Both the position numbers and the translations under genes were made by a program. A stretch of DNA of 64,000 nucleotides from Rostrohypoxylon terebratum. Lineage: Eukaryota > Ascomycota > Sordariomycetes > Xylariales > Hypoxylaceae. Under the pieces are notes generated by a model. It was not told the DNA's origin and searched no databases. It saw only the letters and a list, made by a program, of their open reading frames with translations. The stretch lies in NCBI GenBank assembly GCA_022497145.1, contig MU385889.1, positions 1-64,000 of the forward strand, read 5' to 3'. Below are positions 45,689 to 58,434 of the stretch, one piece after another. Position 1 is the stretch's first letter; the number at the start of each line of letters is the position of its first letter.

Positions 45689-46729
45689 TTATTTAACCCC
45701 TGCCGCTTTCATCCTCTCAAAACATCGCCTATAAGCCTCATGAACCTCGGGCACCGAATAGTTGTACTCTTTCAACTTCGCTTCCAGCTTGGTCGTCTCC
45801 AACAAGCAGTTACTACGTCCGGCCTTGAGCACCTTGGATTGCTCCTCTAAGCTAAAGTTCTTCCACGTGAAATCCGGACGAATGATCTCCTTGAAAAGCG
45901 CCAACACTTCGTTATGGCTAATAGCTCCGGGGTTGGTGAAATTATAAACTCCGACATCTTTATGCTCAGCCATCAGTATAGATGCTGGTAGGAGATCGGA
46001 CAAGATGGTATTGCTGTTTGGGATGTCAACCACTCGTTCATACTTGCTAATCTTCGTGACAAAGCTGCGCGGGTGTAGATCGTCTGACACCGGCATACGC
46101 AAGCGAAGGATCAGACAATTCGTATAGTGTTTGATTATCTATAAGTCCTCGTAAGCCAATCAGCTCATCCCCTTTGCCTTCTTCCAAGGCCATATCCAAC
46201 CGTGCTAGCTCACCTCTTCGACGTGGCCCTTAATCTCGGAATAGAAACTGCCGATGAAATTTGCCGGGTCCGTCTCCTTATACCCAGGGCCTCCGATGGG
46301 ATGGGCATCGTCGTAGTAATAGATGCAGCCAGTGGCGAACACGGTGCAGTGAACCCCGGCGACCAAACAGCAGTCAGCTAGATTCAAGGTCCCAATGGCA
46401 TTGGAACGTATCGTCATCTCCTTGTGATCTTCGCACCAGTCGACATTGGGACGACCGGTGCAACCGGCACAATTCAGGACGTGTGTAGGTCTGATCCTAT
46501 CGAGTTCCTGTATAACGGCCTCACGATCTTCCATGCGAACGGTCGTCATGAAGACTTCCTTGCCTTGACTCCTCAGAATTTTCTCCAGATGACCAGCGAT
46601 CCAGCCGCTACCTCCCCAGATGAGAAACTTATTTGTGTCGGGGCCATGGTCTTCTATGGGAGGTACATTCATGGCGTTGGCGTTGGCGTTGGCGTTATCA
46701 TCAGGGACTGTAATGATCCGGGATGGCAT
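45689..46729 (-). CDS. NDP-rhamnose-type 3,5-epimerase/4-reductase (short-chain dehydrogenase)
   Basis: Two exons (minus): 46214-46729 and 45689-46138, 75-nt intron, 321 aa. The start was taken at MPSRIITVPD because the frame further upstream begins with TTG. Rossmann motif WGGSGWIAGHLEKIL (GxxGxxG), FMTTVRMEDREAVIQELDRI, THVLNCAGCTGRPNVDWCED, YYYDDAHPIGGPGYKETD and the catalytic YxxxK as YSEIK (FIGSFYSEIKGHVEE). The second half ends with VSDDLHPRSFVTKISKY and SLEEQSKVLKAGRSNCLLET. This matches plant NRS/ER and the Botrytis UDP-4-keto-6-deoxyglucose 3,5-epimerase/4-reductase, which makes UDP-L-rhamnose in fungi. The partner UDP-glucose 4,6-dehydratase is not in the window. An (Asn-Ala) repeat of ggcgtt units lies near the N-terminus. 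Confidence 0.92.
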
Positions 46730-48092
46730 GAACGACGAGCAAAGAAGCAATTGAGAGAGAACACTAATTAGATATCGTGCGATTCAGCTTGGTATCTGGG
46801 TCCTAGGAAAGGTAGGTATGCAAGGAATAACTAAGCGAACATTGAATTGACTACGTGAGTAGGTATATAACTAGAGGGAACTCAGGGGTTGGAAGATGAT
46901 CAATTCAAAATAAGAAAGCAAATGAGACTAACTCAATCGCAAATATAAATTACAGTTTGTATAAATATATGTATGTACATGTATAATAGGAGCATGGAAA
47001 TGTTGCAAATATGAAATGAAAATATGGAAATGGGTTCAAGGTTCAAATGTTGTGGCAAGACACGTAGTGCTAATGGATCTAATGGATAATTAGGTAGGTA
47101 GGTAGGCATGTATAACTCATTACAGGTACAATACATAGTACTACGTATGCGTATGTAACTTGCCCCGGGGCACAAATGCACCCAAATGTCTTGGTAATTT
47201 GTAGTAAGTACCCTAGACACCCTGGACAGGTGTACCTCACGGCTGATCGGCATTTTTGTACTTGGCACACTTCCAAGTTCAAGGTTACTTAGCTATACCT
47301 ACTAGGCTACTACTACTATTAAGTTACTAACCACCATCGTAGTAGGCTAGTAGCTACTATATAGGGGGTTAATACCCAAAATATATCATATGAATGTCAG
47401 TCGAATGGGGAATCGTAACAATCTTAACACAAATAAAAATCAGGAGGATAAGCATATTATCTGAATGTTAAAAAAAAAAAAAAACCCCCCGTCGAGAATA
47501 TTGTGGTGGAATAATATGATCATTGCGCGTTTCATGTTGTTATACTGTGCATTTCACAATGCCAAGTCCTGGTGGTTCAACAGCTTCTACTGATATCACA
47601 CAAAACTTCCATACAAAGCGATGTACAACTTGATTATGCGACAGCCACATCTCTTGCTAGTTCCACCGCATGGATATAGCTGGTATATCAAGACATACAG
47701 ACAGAGGTCGCGGGAGAACCGATGTCAGATGTCATACAACAATCCCACACAGCGACCGTCATCACCAATCTTGAATCACAACTGAGCCACAAAACCTCTT
47801 CCAGACCTATTGGAGATAACCACATCCTATCCTTCAGTATGAGAAACCAGGTCGTAGCGCGCATCAAAACAGTCCATGACTTGGACACATAAACCCAAGA
47901 CTGTCAAACAACTATGATGGCTAGTAAGACAAGAGGGTCACTCTAGCGAGTGCTAGCTTACAGACACTGGATAGAAGCGTTAGACTTTGTTGCTCTCAAA
48001 TTTATCAAAGGAATCTGCAAAGCAATACTTACCCTTAAGATGGACCAAGGCGCATTTGGCTGTGGCAAGGCTTTATCGAGATGAAAACCTAT
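46730..48092. other. Intergenic, no gene seen
   Basis: Promoter of the epimerase/reductase gene and 3' flank of the next minus-strand gene. It includes a poly-A/poly-C junction at about 47468-47490 and TACTAC-rich sequence at 47300-47350. Confidence 0.5.
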
Positions 48093-49020
48093 CTATCCGA
48101 ATCGGCATGCTTGGGGACCGTAGATCGGGGGTCCATATGCACAGTGGCCGTGGTGACCGTGGACTTGGGGTCCGTACACATAGTGATCGCTCATCTGGGG
48201 GACGCCCATTTGAGGCCTGTAGGTCTGGGGTCCATAAGTCTGGAAGTCATTGTAAGTATCCATTGAAGAACCGCTCATCTGGAGACCAGGCATTTGCGAA
48301 GTGTGCATCATGGGTTGAACCGTCCCATTGTACATGTTTTGGTCGACAATGTTTCCCTGAGCAACACCCTGTTGAGTAACACCCTGTTCCGCCTCCATAG
48401 CTTTCTTCAGGCATACGGCTTCGTATGCTTCAGCTGCAAAAATATATGCATGCACTACAGTGACAAGTTAATAAAAAAAATTCAAAGAAGCTTTCCAGTG
48501 AACTACCTGATAACATACTTCGAAGGAAACCCCCATCTTTAGAAATAGAGACGAGGTACTCTTTCAACTCCGTCTTGTCCGCACAGCGCAAGTTATGGCC
48601 GAAGAGGCACATATATTTGAGGTCTTCAAGCCGGTGTGGACCAATTCCATGTAAACCGGCAATCTTTCGGAACCATCGTCGGACTACCGGGATAGGCGCA
48701 TCTTCGGATGGCACGGAATCCACAATTGGTTGGAAAGCCTCTTTCCAGGTGTTTGGACGCTTCACGCGCTTGGGATGAGGATCGGCACTGGCGTCTTCTG
48801 CGGTTCGCTTGGTTCCAGCAGTGATAGGGTTAGCCGTGCCCTTTGGTGAAACATTGCTGATAGGTCCGGGGACGTTAGCGGGGACGATGGGAGGATAAAA
48901 AGTGTCGGATTGGGATATCACGGGTGAGGCTGAAGACACCGACCCAGGGATGGCCGAAGGCTGACTCTAGCGAGCCATCGGGGACATCGGCGGGTTGGAC
49001 GTGTTGTGCATATAAGACAT
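48093..49020 (-). pseudogene. Two-exon gene interrupted by one in-frame TAG
   Basis: ATG at 49020 opens a frame (MSYMHNTSNPPMSPMAR) that meets TAG at 48969-48967 after 17 codons. It then continues in the same frame through SQPSAIPGSVSSASPVISQS to 48507, and across a 73-nt GT-AG intron into 48433-48093. Both exons sum to 855 nt, a multiple of three, so one stop is the only break. The next Met in frame is far downstream (KYMCLF). The product would have a Pro/Ser-rich start, basic nuclear-signal-like KRTAEDASADPHPKRVKRPN, a helical block (APIPVVRRWFRKIAGLHGIG...CADKTELKEYLVSISKDGGF) and a Gly/Pro/Tyr/Gln/Met-rich tail with YGPQ repeats. No family is recognised. It could be a recent nonsense allele, a readthrough gene, or a gene with a missed 5' exon. 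Confidence 0.6.
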
Positions 49021-50171
49021 AGTAGTACTGTAGGTTAGACCTACTGCGTAATACTGCCTAAATATGCACGCGCTTCCTGTAAATAGGAGACGAGATAGCT
49101 GATTTAAGAACGATAAAAAGGTGACAGATGTGAGAGTGTGGTAACTTGTTAGTTTTTTTTTTTTTACCGTTAACAGAAGAGAGGGAGTAAAAAAAAAAAA
49201 AAGGTAATGGAACGTAAATTTGGAGAAAGGGTAATAACGACGTGTGCAATGGACCCCTCAATTGTTTTTTGGAGAAAGCTGACAGGTGGATTCAAAATTC
49301 ACCGCACATGGTTCATTAAGCAGATGTGCTAATAGAATACACTTTCGCGACGTTTATACCTACCTAGTAGGTAGCTCATCATGCAAGTACTACCTCTAGT
49401 ATGTAACATGAACATTGAATCTTCGATAATTACTATATATATCTGATTATTTGGCAACAGAAATTTGTAAGGTGCCGGCGCGATCAATGGAAATAGGTAT
49501 GCATGAGTACAATGTCAGGTACTATGTGCTACAGTACTACTGTACTACTATATACTACGTACATAGTACAGTTGCCAAACCCCGCAGTGGAGTCACCAAA
49601 ATTACCTTATATGGATTAGTGAGGTAGTGTGGCCAATGATATCTTCATCGCAACTACATATATACCAAATAGTATATACTAGTATGATACTACTACTGCT
49701 AGTAGTACAGCAGTACTAGTGGAAACTTTCTTGCTGGAACGGACTTTAAGGTTGATCCCCGGATCCGCTCTAGCTAAGCGCCGATTCGTTGATACTGCTA
49801 GTTGAAATTTGATGTGGAGACCGACGTAGATTTCTCCTAGCTCATCTCTTTCATGTCGGCATTGCTCCAGGATAAAATTAATTTTCTAGGTACATACAAC
49901 ACCTCAATCTTTTTCTCTTCCCATTTCCCATTTCCTACTTCTCTCCTTGTGCCTTATTTATCCTAATAATATGAACAGTTGGGATGTTATATTAAATACT
50001 GATACTATCTATTACTACCATCGCTATTCTCTTGAGCTTTAACATCAGCTCGCAGTCAGTCGTTCAATTTTAGCGACGCACGCTTGATATTCTCTCTCCT
50101 CCCCCCTACTATCGCGAACCTCCCGAACCCTTCACTCACCGCCACCTAATAATCTCACCAAAAGCACAACA
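49021..50171. other. Promoter region of squalene synthase
   Basis: Upstream region of the squalene synthase gene (+) and the TAG-interrupted gene (-). It includes poly-T/A runs at about 49151-49165 and 49189-49202. The last 120 bases are pyrimidine-rich with several CCTCCC-type runs. No gene is seen. Confidence 0.5.
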
Positions 50172-51800
50172 ATGGGCGGCATCAAAGACGTTCTCTATTT
50201 TATGTTCCACCCGAATCAACTCCGGTCGATCGTACAATGGTAAAGAAAGCTCGTCATATCTATTGTGCTTGTCTGCAATGATGTATACGTCGCTAACTTC
50301 AAGCTGCTTACCGTAGGAAACTCTGGCATGAACCTGTTCACAGTCGCGATCCCTCCAAGGAGGCCCCTACTCTGCAATCATGCTTTCACTTTCTAAACTT
50401 GACGAGCCGCAGCTTTGCCACTGTCATCCAAGAACTGCAACCTGAAATGCTTGTACCTATTGCCCTCTTTTATCTCGTCTTGAGAGGGCTAGATACCATC
50501 GAAGACGATATGACACTCTCGGCAAAGACGAAGGAGCCTATGTTGCGCGAGTTTTCTAAATATTTAAAGATCGATGGCTGGACCTTCAACGACAGTGGGC
50601 CCAATGAGAAGGATCGCGAGCTACTTGTCCATTTTGACGATGTAATCGCGGAGTTGAAGAAGATCGATAAGAAATACTACGATGTCATCGAGGACATCAC
50701 CATCAAGATGGGAAACGGCATGGCTGATTATGCCCTGAACGCCGAATTCCAAGAAGGTGTCAAGACAGTTCCCGAATATGAGGAGTATTGCCATTACGTC
50801 GCTGGTCTAGTTGGAGAGGGCCTCACGCGCATTTTTGTCCAAGGCAACACAGCCAATCCTGCTCTGCTTGACCGCATGGAGCTTTCCGAGAGCATGGGTC
50901 AGTTCTTGCAAAAGACCAACATCATTCGTGATGTGCACGAGGACTTCGAAGATAAGCGGAGATTCTGGCCCAAGGATATCTGGAGCAAGTATGTCGACAA
51001 ATGGGAGGACATGTTTGATCCCAAGTACCGCACCCAAGCTCTCAACTGTAGCTCCGAGATGGTCCTGAACGCCTTGAAGCATGCCGACGAATGTTTATTC
51101 TACATGGCTGGCATCAAGGAGCAGAGCGTCTTCAACTTCGTTGCGATTCCGCAAACCATGGCCATCGCAACCCTCGAGCTCGTCTTCCAGAACCCCAAAA
51201 TCTTCCACAGCCATATCAAGATCACCAAAGGCGATGCTTGCCACCTAATGATGCAATCAACTCAGAACCTACGAGTCGTGTGTGATGTATTCAAGACATA
51301 CGCGAGGAGGATAGCGAAGAAGAACGACCCGAGAGATCCTCATTTCCTTGAGATCAGTGTTGCTTGTGGCAAGGTAAGCCTCCCAACGATACCCTAGCAG
51401 CTGATCGAGTGCAAGCTGATTGGATACATGACAACAGATCGAGCAATTTATCGAAACTCTCTTCCCAACACAAGACCCTAAGAAACTGCAAGCTGTGCAA
51501 GACGCGCAGGGACAAGGCAGCGACCAGACCGAGTTCTGGGATGCCTTATTATTGGTCGCGGCTGTGGTATTTGTGCTTCTGTTTGTATCTGGTCTCATGG
51601 TACGTAATTTATCCGCGGGAATATTAAATCGTGTCAGATGAAGGCTAATCGTCTTCGAATAGCTTGGTCTTGCCTGGTATTTCGGTGCAAGATTTGACGT
51701 CTTATGGAACAAGGAAGCTGCCGCAAGCCTCAAAGCCGCCAAAGCAACAGTAACATCTGTAGCATCTGCGGTTCATGAGGCGGCGCATGAGGAATTATAA
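50172..51800 (+). CDS. ERG9: Squalene synthase (farnesyl-diphosphate farnesyltransferase)
   Basis: Four exons: 50172-50239, 50317-51373, 51438-51599, 51663-51800, total 1425 nt, 474 aa. Joins two farnesyl diphosphates to presqualene diphosphate and reduces it to squalene, the first committed step to ergosterol. It shows the start MGGIKDVLYFMFHPNQLRSI, the first Asp-rich motif DTIEDD (residues about 82-87), YCHYVAGLVGEGLTR, the second motif NIIRDVHEDFED (about 224-235), RRFWPKDIW and a C-terminal membrane anchor (DALLLVAAVVFVLLFVSGLM, then LGLAWYFGARFDV). The anchor is split by the last intron. It is an ER membrane protein facing the cytosol. Length and all signatures are normal; function is not in doubt. 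Sterol-regulatory promoter sites could not be assigned by eye. Confidence 0.97.
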
Positions 51801-53740
51801 TGTACGCGTATTGGATTTTTTCTATTTGCAAGGCGTCATCAAGGGTATATATTAAAGGCAAGTTGTGTCACCAGCAGGGTTACTAATGAAAAATAGCTGG
51901 TTACGCTGTCACGATTGGAAGAAAAAGGCATCGCGAATACTCTACGAGTTTTGACGCGCCCTACTTAGAATTCTCGCTTAATATCAACTAATACTATCTA
52001 AATCCTAGCCCGGTTACATGGGTTTCTCTATGATGTTCTCACACTTCTCCGGAGTGAGAGTTGGAAATCCAACAAGCACGGATGTCAAATTGCAGTCCAG
52101 TCTTTTTCAATGACTGTGGCTGTGCCGAGAAGTGCTGATATCAAACCATACATGACGAGGAGTACCGAGTCCAATGTGCCTCGTAGGCACGCAGCAGGAT
52201 TTTGAACTTGGTCAATGTCAAGACAAGTTCCCTGTTGTGGATCGTCAACATACCGCCAATTAACATGTGATCTGTATGAGGCAATATCCAGTTTCAATGG
52301 GGCAATTGTCGAGGCACCGACGAAAGAACGGGTTGTGCTTGCGTTGGGAGTGACGGGACGTGAGGCGTCTAAATTATTCATACGCGTTTCGGTGAGGCTG
52401 CATTCAAGATATAGGTTTCTTCCTGTCTGCATCTCTTAGAGTCCGTTATACGGACAATCCTCTTCATGATTTTGCAGGCGATTTCGGGAATAAACTCACG
52501 TAACAGTGGCTCCGATGGATTTTACCTAGACAACAAATATGCCAGCAACCGCGTATGACGAAAATAAACGATACTGCAGCGTAGCCTACTGTTATCCATC
52601 GCGGGCAATTAGGTTTTCATTTGAAGCCGACTACTCTATCACGGCTTCACATGTTCTTCTGACGTAGTGTAAACACGGTCGATGATGACGAGGCAGGCGT
52701 CTTAAGTGTCTCTCCTACGGCGACTATATCTCAGAAAGATCCGTCTCGGGACGCGTTGTGGTGTTTCGTAGTCGAGGAAACGGCTAATTACCAGTTCACG
52801 ATAAAACTAGCTGATCTCGCAGCTTCCGAAACCGTGGCGGCGGGCTGGGCAGGACAAGGCCTTCGTGGCCTTTTCTGCCAAGATACGTTTCATCCTCGAA
52901 AGTCTCAAGACTAAGGCGCATTTGAGATCTTGGCTTCCACCGATCTTGTCTCATGTCTCGCGAAGTATTGCGCAAACCCCAAGAATCTTTTGATGGAGAC
53001 GCTACATAATTAGTCCTTTAGCGAAGGCATGATTACGCGAGCGTACAAAACTATCCACAACTTCTTACAACTTCTTACATCCATGCCCTTATAGATATCA
53101 CCCACGGGACCAGGTGCTTGTCCCAGGTTCACTAGTCTCATCTATCAGAGCCGGATGAAGATTCTAGGAGTCCCTAATTTAATGGTATCGACCGTCCTGG
53201 ACCTAGGACCTAGGTGCCTATCTAAGAGCGTCTAATTTCTTATTAAAAATGCCCCTTCCGAGTGGAAATGTATGGGTGAATGGTGTTTGGTGAATTGGAT
53301 GAATTTGGATGAATTTAAAATATGTACTTGGCAGACCTCGTCCACCTTCTCGAAATATACACAATTGTGTAGCAATAAGGCGCAAATCGCTAATTCGCCC
53401 ATGAAAATGATGTCTAATGCACATGTCTCCTTTCTTCGTCGTCTCTGTAATGCATAGCCACTCGTCTATACCTATAAAACAGATATCTCGCTCTCCGTAC
53501 TCCTGAACATCCCCATCAAAAGCACTGGAATGATATATATCGATGAATAAGGACCAGTCTTCGCTTTTCTCTGAATTCGCTAAGCAATATTGGATGTGAT
53601 GCTTCGCTCTAACCCGTTGATCTAACCAAGGATGAACCTGGATGCAGAAAAGAACGTCGGTGATGATCGTGTACTTTTAGCCAGCTGGATAAAAAGAGAT
53701 CATGGGTTTGTACCGGTGAATTATATGAGAACGCACTTCG
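51801..53740. other. Intergenic, 1.9 kb, no secure gene
   Basis: Gene-free between ERG9 (+) and the protease (-). A 115-codon open frame at 52085-52432 (minus, ATG) has a hydrophobic stretch near its C-terminus (DSVLLVMYGLISALLGTA) but no homology I recognise. I leave it unannotated. Confidence 0.45.
53201..53215 (-). repeat. Dispersed 15-mer, reverse orientation
   Basis: Exact ACCTAGGACCTAGGT copy, about 540 bp beyond the protease stop codon. Confidence 0.85.
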
Positions 53741-55260
53741 TCATAGGTTGCCGTTGTTGGCGATGACACTGGTTGTGTTGCGGACATTTCGTAGGACGCT
53801 TGCACCTGAAGCGCCGCCCAACGCCTTGATACGGTCAGAAACCGCTGTGGCGTCGGTGAGGCCCTCGAGAGACATTAGGTACGCTGCGAGTCCGGCGATA
53901 TGTGGTGATGCTGGTTCTTTCGGTCAGCTACCCAGGTGTCTTCATTCTACGCAAACTGGATCTAGAAAAAAAGAGAAAACATACCCATGGAAGTACCGCT
54001 CAGAATTTGGCTGGCGGTGTTGTTCGCGATGCCGACACTCTCCACATTCACGCCAGGGGCGTATACGTCGACGAAGGCGCCGAAGTTGCTGAAGCTTGCG
54101 CGTCTATCGTTGGTTTGGTCGATAGCGCCTACGGTAATGGCGTTGGGGCTGCTCGCTGGCGAGACGTTGGCGGCATCCTGAGCCTCGTTTCCGGCGGCGA
54201 CGACGGGGACAACTCCGTTCGAGAAGAGGCGCTCGATAGCGTCGTTCAGAGCTTGGGATTTGGTACCGCCAAGCGACATGTTCATCACCGATTTCCCCTT
54301 GGTAGCGTTGGACGCGACAAAGTTGAGACCGTCGATCACGTCGGCGTTCGTGCCTCCTCCATTGGCATCCAAGACCTTAACGCCAACCAACTTCACGTTC
54401 TTAGCCACTCCAAAGGTCGCACCGCCGATTGTGCCCGAGACGTGGGAGCCGTGACCGTTTAGATCCGTAGCCTGCATTGCATTGTTAGTTCTGGTTTCTC
54501 GGATTATGTGTCATGTATCTCCCGACAACGACATTTTCTCCTTTACTTCTCTTCTCCCTTACTTCTCCGCCTCTACTAGGAGATGATGTAAAGAGGATGG
54601 GTAGAAGGTACAATAATTACGAGTATGAGTATGTTAGAATCTTACCTGCTCTTCCTCGACGGCGTTGAAGCCCATAATAGCGCGTCCCTGGAAATCCTCG
54701 TGCGTGGTCATGATACCCGTGTCAACGATGTACGCCGTGATACCCTCCCCAGCCGAATCGTCAAAGATATAACCCGAACCTCCAGCCTTAGCGTGACTTA
54801 ATCGAACCAGGCCTGTAGGCGCGTTGATCTGGTTCACAAGGCCCAACGCTTGGACGTATGTGTTTGCTTCGACATACTTGACCATGGCCATGTTGTTGAT
54901 ATCATTCATCATAAGATCGTCGGATTCCAAGGCCATGGCACGCCAGCCTGACATGGCAAACGTACGAACCCTTGTCGAAAGTAGCTGGCCATTCAAACCT
55001 CGCTTGCCCAAGTTCCGCTTCTTGACGGCCACCTTGACGGACAACTGATGGGCTTCTACTTCATCGTCGGTGGTGTTCTTGTGATAGACGACGATGTAGG
55101 AGTTTGGGACCACGCCCGTCGCATCTGGATTGCTCACGAAGACTCCCAGCGATGTTCCGGCCTCTGCGGTAGGTCGCCAAACGTTCAAGGGGTGGGCGAA
55201 CGTCCCCAGAGGCGCCAGGGCCAGGAGAGTGGTGAAGATGGTGGCGAGACTTGGCGCCAT
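53741..55260 (-). CDS. Secreted subtilisin-like serine protease (S8, proteinase K type)
   Basis: Three exons (minus): 54646-55260, 53985-54471, 53741-53910, total 1272 nt, 423 aa. Signal peptide MAPSLATIFTTLLALAPLGT (cleavage near TFA-H). The inhibitor-I9 propeptide spans about residues 50-135 (NSYIVVYHKNTTDDEVEAHQ...). The mature S8 domain contains the catalytic triad Asp180 (AYIVDTGIMTTHEDF), His212 (NGHGSHVSGTIGG) and Ser366 (GTSM-ASPHIAGLAAYL, split by an intron). The oxyanion Asn is in VPVVAAGNEAQDAANVSPAS. All residues of an active enzyme are present. It is an extracellular nutritional or virulence-type protease; target proteins are unknown. Length matches fungal proteinase-K-like zymogens. 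Confidence 0.97.
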
Positions 55261-58200
55261 GTTGAAGCTTGATAATAGTGTAGTGTGGTGTACTGTACAG
55301 TGTAATCCCCCTTTTGTGCCAGACAGGTCGAGGGCAGCTTATAAAGATAGAAAGTAGTCAATGACTACAAACCGAGAAGTATGTCCTGATATAGAATGTA
55401 TCAAAAAGAAGAAGCTGGATTTAATGTGCACCTAGTGGTATAGCGGTAGTAAACTTATTTCAGTGATTCTGGGTAATTTGTACGATGAAAGAAAGACAGA
55501 CGAATCTCTGATTCGACGACGAGTCAGGAATAATGTTGTAAAATGAATGATGTGGAATAGAATGGTAGGAGACGAGAGTGAGGTATTGTTAAGTTGAGCT
55601 CTAGTCACAAAGACGAGAATTTTTGTACCTCCAGAGTCCACTCTATGTCCTATCTCTTTCGAGTGAAAAAAATAGTTACCTAAAAGACGACAAGAAAAAA
55701 AATTGAACAGAGAAGGGCCGGCTAGAGAGAAAATAATAACCTAGGTCCTAGGAAGACGGACGATATTAAAAGGATGAGGAACATTTCTTTTATTGTATCC
55801 CCAGGATCTCAACTCGGCTACACTACGTAGTAATACGTACACTGCTACATCCATAGACTACATACGTACTAGGTATGTGGTTTATAGCCCCATAAGATAT
55901 CGGTAGACCCATCAAGATCCTGCCCCTTAAGCATGGGGTAGCTAGCTAGATTTTCTTGTCAGCAACATGTGCAGGAAGCTATGGAAATTGGCTTGGAAAC
56001 GTTGCTTGAGATACTTGTTTGGGAGTATGAATTCGTAGCCTGTGGTCCTCATAGACCCTCGTAGGTCTGGAGGTCGGCAGAATAATCCCAGTCTGTAGAC
56101 GGTTGGATAGGGAATGACCATAGGCGCCAAGTACCGCCAAGTCAAACGGAAAGCCCCTGGAGCGCCGCGTCGATCTTCAGACAGGGGTTTTGTAGCGCCT
56201 CGCACACGCTTTCACCAGCTTAATGATCCCTAACGAGGCCTCGCTACAGGCCAGCTGGGAAAGTAGCAGGGTCGACTAGATCGAGACCAGACGTATTACA
56301 TAGTAATAAAAATAAATCGCATTGTAAACGGCACCAGTAATACTAATCATTCATTTTTTTTCTTGTATTTAGTGGGTACTATGTAGTTCGTGTAGTTTGT
56401 ACAGGTGGTTCGTTAAGCGGCGCCATCCAAATACTCCACTGCTTCCGCCCTTCGCCGCGTTCTGCACTCTCAGATCCGTCCAAGACTCCAAGCCAAGTCT
56501 CTGTGGTCAGTACACTAACCCCATCATGCAAGATCTGTACGATCTTGGTTCGATTACGAATTAAAAAGGAGAGAAGGTTCACTCAACATCATGCTTCTAA
56601 AATGCATACTTAGTTCAAATCTATAATATTACTATGTAACTCTCTAAAAGTCGCGGTGTAGCCGTTAGCCGTCGGCGTTGAGGATCGAAGGAGCACAGTA
56701 GCATACACGCCCAGTCATTTTCTTGTCAACGCATGAAAGGTGGCTGTGGCGAAGGTGGCAGTTATATGAACCAATACCGGTTGTCGTTCATGATTGTTGG
56801 AAAACGCTGGCAGCGATGATCCAAGTAAAGGATCTTTGCAAACTTGTAAATGATCCTCCGAGCTTTGACTGCCATATGAGGGAACTGATTCCGTAATAGT
56901 CGGCGGTACTCCGAAGATATCTACTAATAACTATAATAACAAGGGGAAAACGCATGGGGTCATTTTTTGCGGCTCCTCCTTAGGTACTAACGAGGCAGGT
57001 GATTCTTCCGGGGGGAAATTACCCAAGGATCTCGCCAAAGAGCCAAGCTGAAGGGCATTAAAAGCTACAAAAGAAATAGCAAAGCATCGATCATGAGCAT
57101 TGTCTAAATCGGGTTATATTGTTTAATCCTTCACTCTTTGATGCGTTCAAATATAGTATAATACTTATTCCATATTCTGGACTGATTGAGCACCCAATAT
57201 CTGAGGAAGAGGAAAATCGACAATTGACAATTGACAATGAGGGTGAGCAAGAATACGTGGACGTGCCGTACCACAATTGAGAAGCAAATTAAGGAATTTT
57301 GAGGGATTGTTGTGTTAAGCCATTTACAGAAAAGGAGAGATTTCATGTTAGAGGGGCGTTTCAATACCTATGCCACCTCATTGGCCAGTTCAAATGGAAT
57401 GAAACAAGACACTTTACTGTACGTAGTAATCAATGGTCTATTACTTAGTGAGAATCAGGTATGCTTTGTGGGGATAGAGCCGCGAGCCAGGGTCCAAAGA
57501 GCGCCGGAAGTTTTCTGTATGGGCAGAATTTATTAAACATGGGATGAATCACGATGATTCTAATACGTGACTCGCTATTATATAGTACAAGATATATTAG
57601 ATACCTCGAAAAAAAAAAGAAACAAGTTTGAATCGACGTCGTATAAATCTGTTGAATCTCGCATTTCGTACAACTAGCTACCTACCTAGGTTTCCTGATT
57701 GGAACCCGACGTGCTTTTCCTAGTTACGATAATGAGGCGATATGGCATGATTGTATGATATATCATTTCTACCAACACACAACACACAACAACCCTAAGA
57801 ACTCGCCCAAAAATGGATGGTGATCATAAGCCTTGGTTGGGTGCTGACTTGTCCGCAGTTTACTCGTGAATGCATCTATGGCTGCTATCGATGAGAAGAA
57901 AATATCTCAACATTTTGTCATCCTCCAAGGCTAGAGTGGACAGAGCGGACCCGACAGCATCCCAATTAAGCGACCCCGTGGGTTTGGTGACCGGTCATTG
58001 GTATGGTTTCGTCGTTCGATGACAAGTGGCGTACTATGTAATAAGTTGCCCTCGACTTGTTAGTATCAACATCGATATGCCCTATTGTAGTATGTACGTA
58101 AGTCAGTATTGTCAACCTCGCAATAATGTCGGCACTTGTGAAAGTGAATGTACTGTAGCCATGTCCATGTATGCCTGTCGGAGCTGAAATAATATCAAAG

Positions 58201-58413
58201 CATTGCACAGATAAGGGTCATGTACAGTAAGACCGCCCCTATCCGAAATTTGAGATGGCCTCACGTAAGTATCACATAGTAAGAGCCAATCAGACCTGGA
58301 GTGAATACTGCATAGTACGACAATGTTTGATTGGTAAATACATACTAGTAGTAAATACCTCGAGAGAGGCTATCTCGCTTGTTCTATGTACCAGCCCTGG
58401 AGGTTCTTGTTAT

Positions 58414-58434
58414 ACCTAGGACCTGGTCCTAGGT
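58414..58434. repeat. Imperfect CCTAGG-type palindrome
   Basis: ACCTAGGACCTGGTCCTAGGT, an inverted pair of the motif with a near-perfect axis of symmetry. Confidence 0.8.

Noticed and set aside
52085..52432. 115-codon minus-strand frame with a hydrophobic C-terminal segment
   Set aside because: It has an ATG but no signal peptide, no family pattern and no neighbour support. I leave it as a weak possibility only.
55436..55470. tRNA-like start sequence tagtggtatagcggtagta
   Set aside because: No matching B box or cloverleaf follows at the required distance.
56490..56560. Possible tRNA (a tggtca-like A box and a GGTTCGA-like B box)
   Set aside because: No acceptor, D, anticodon and T stems can be paired around these boxes, so it is chance similarity.
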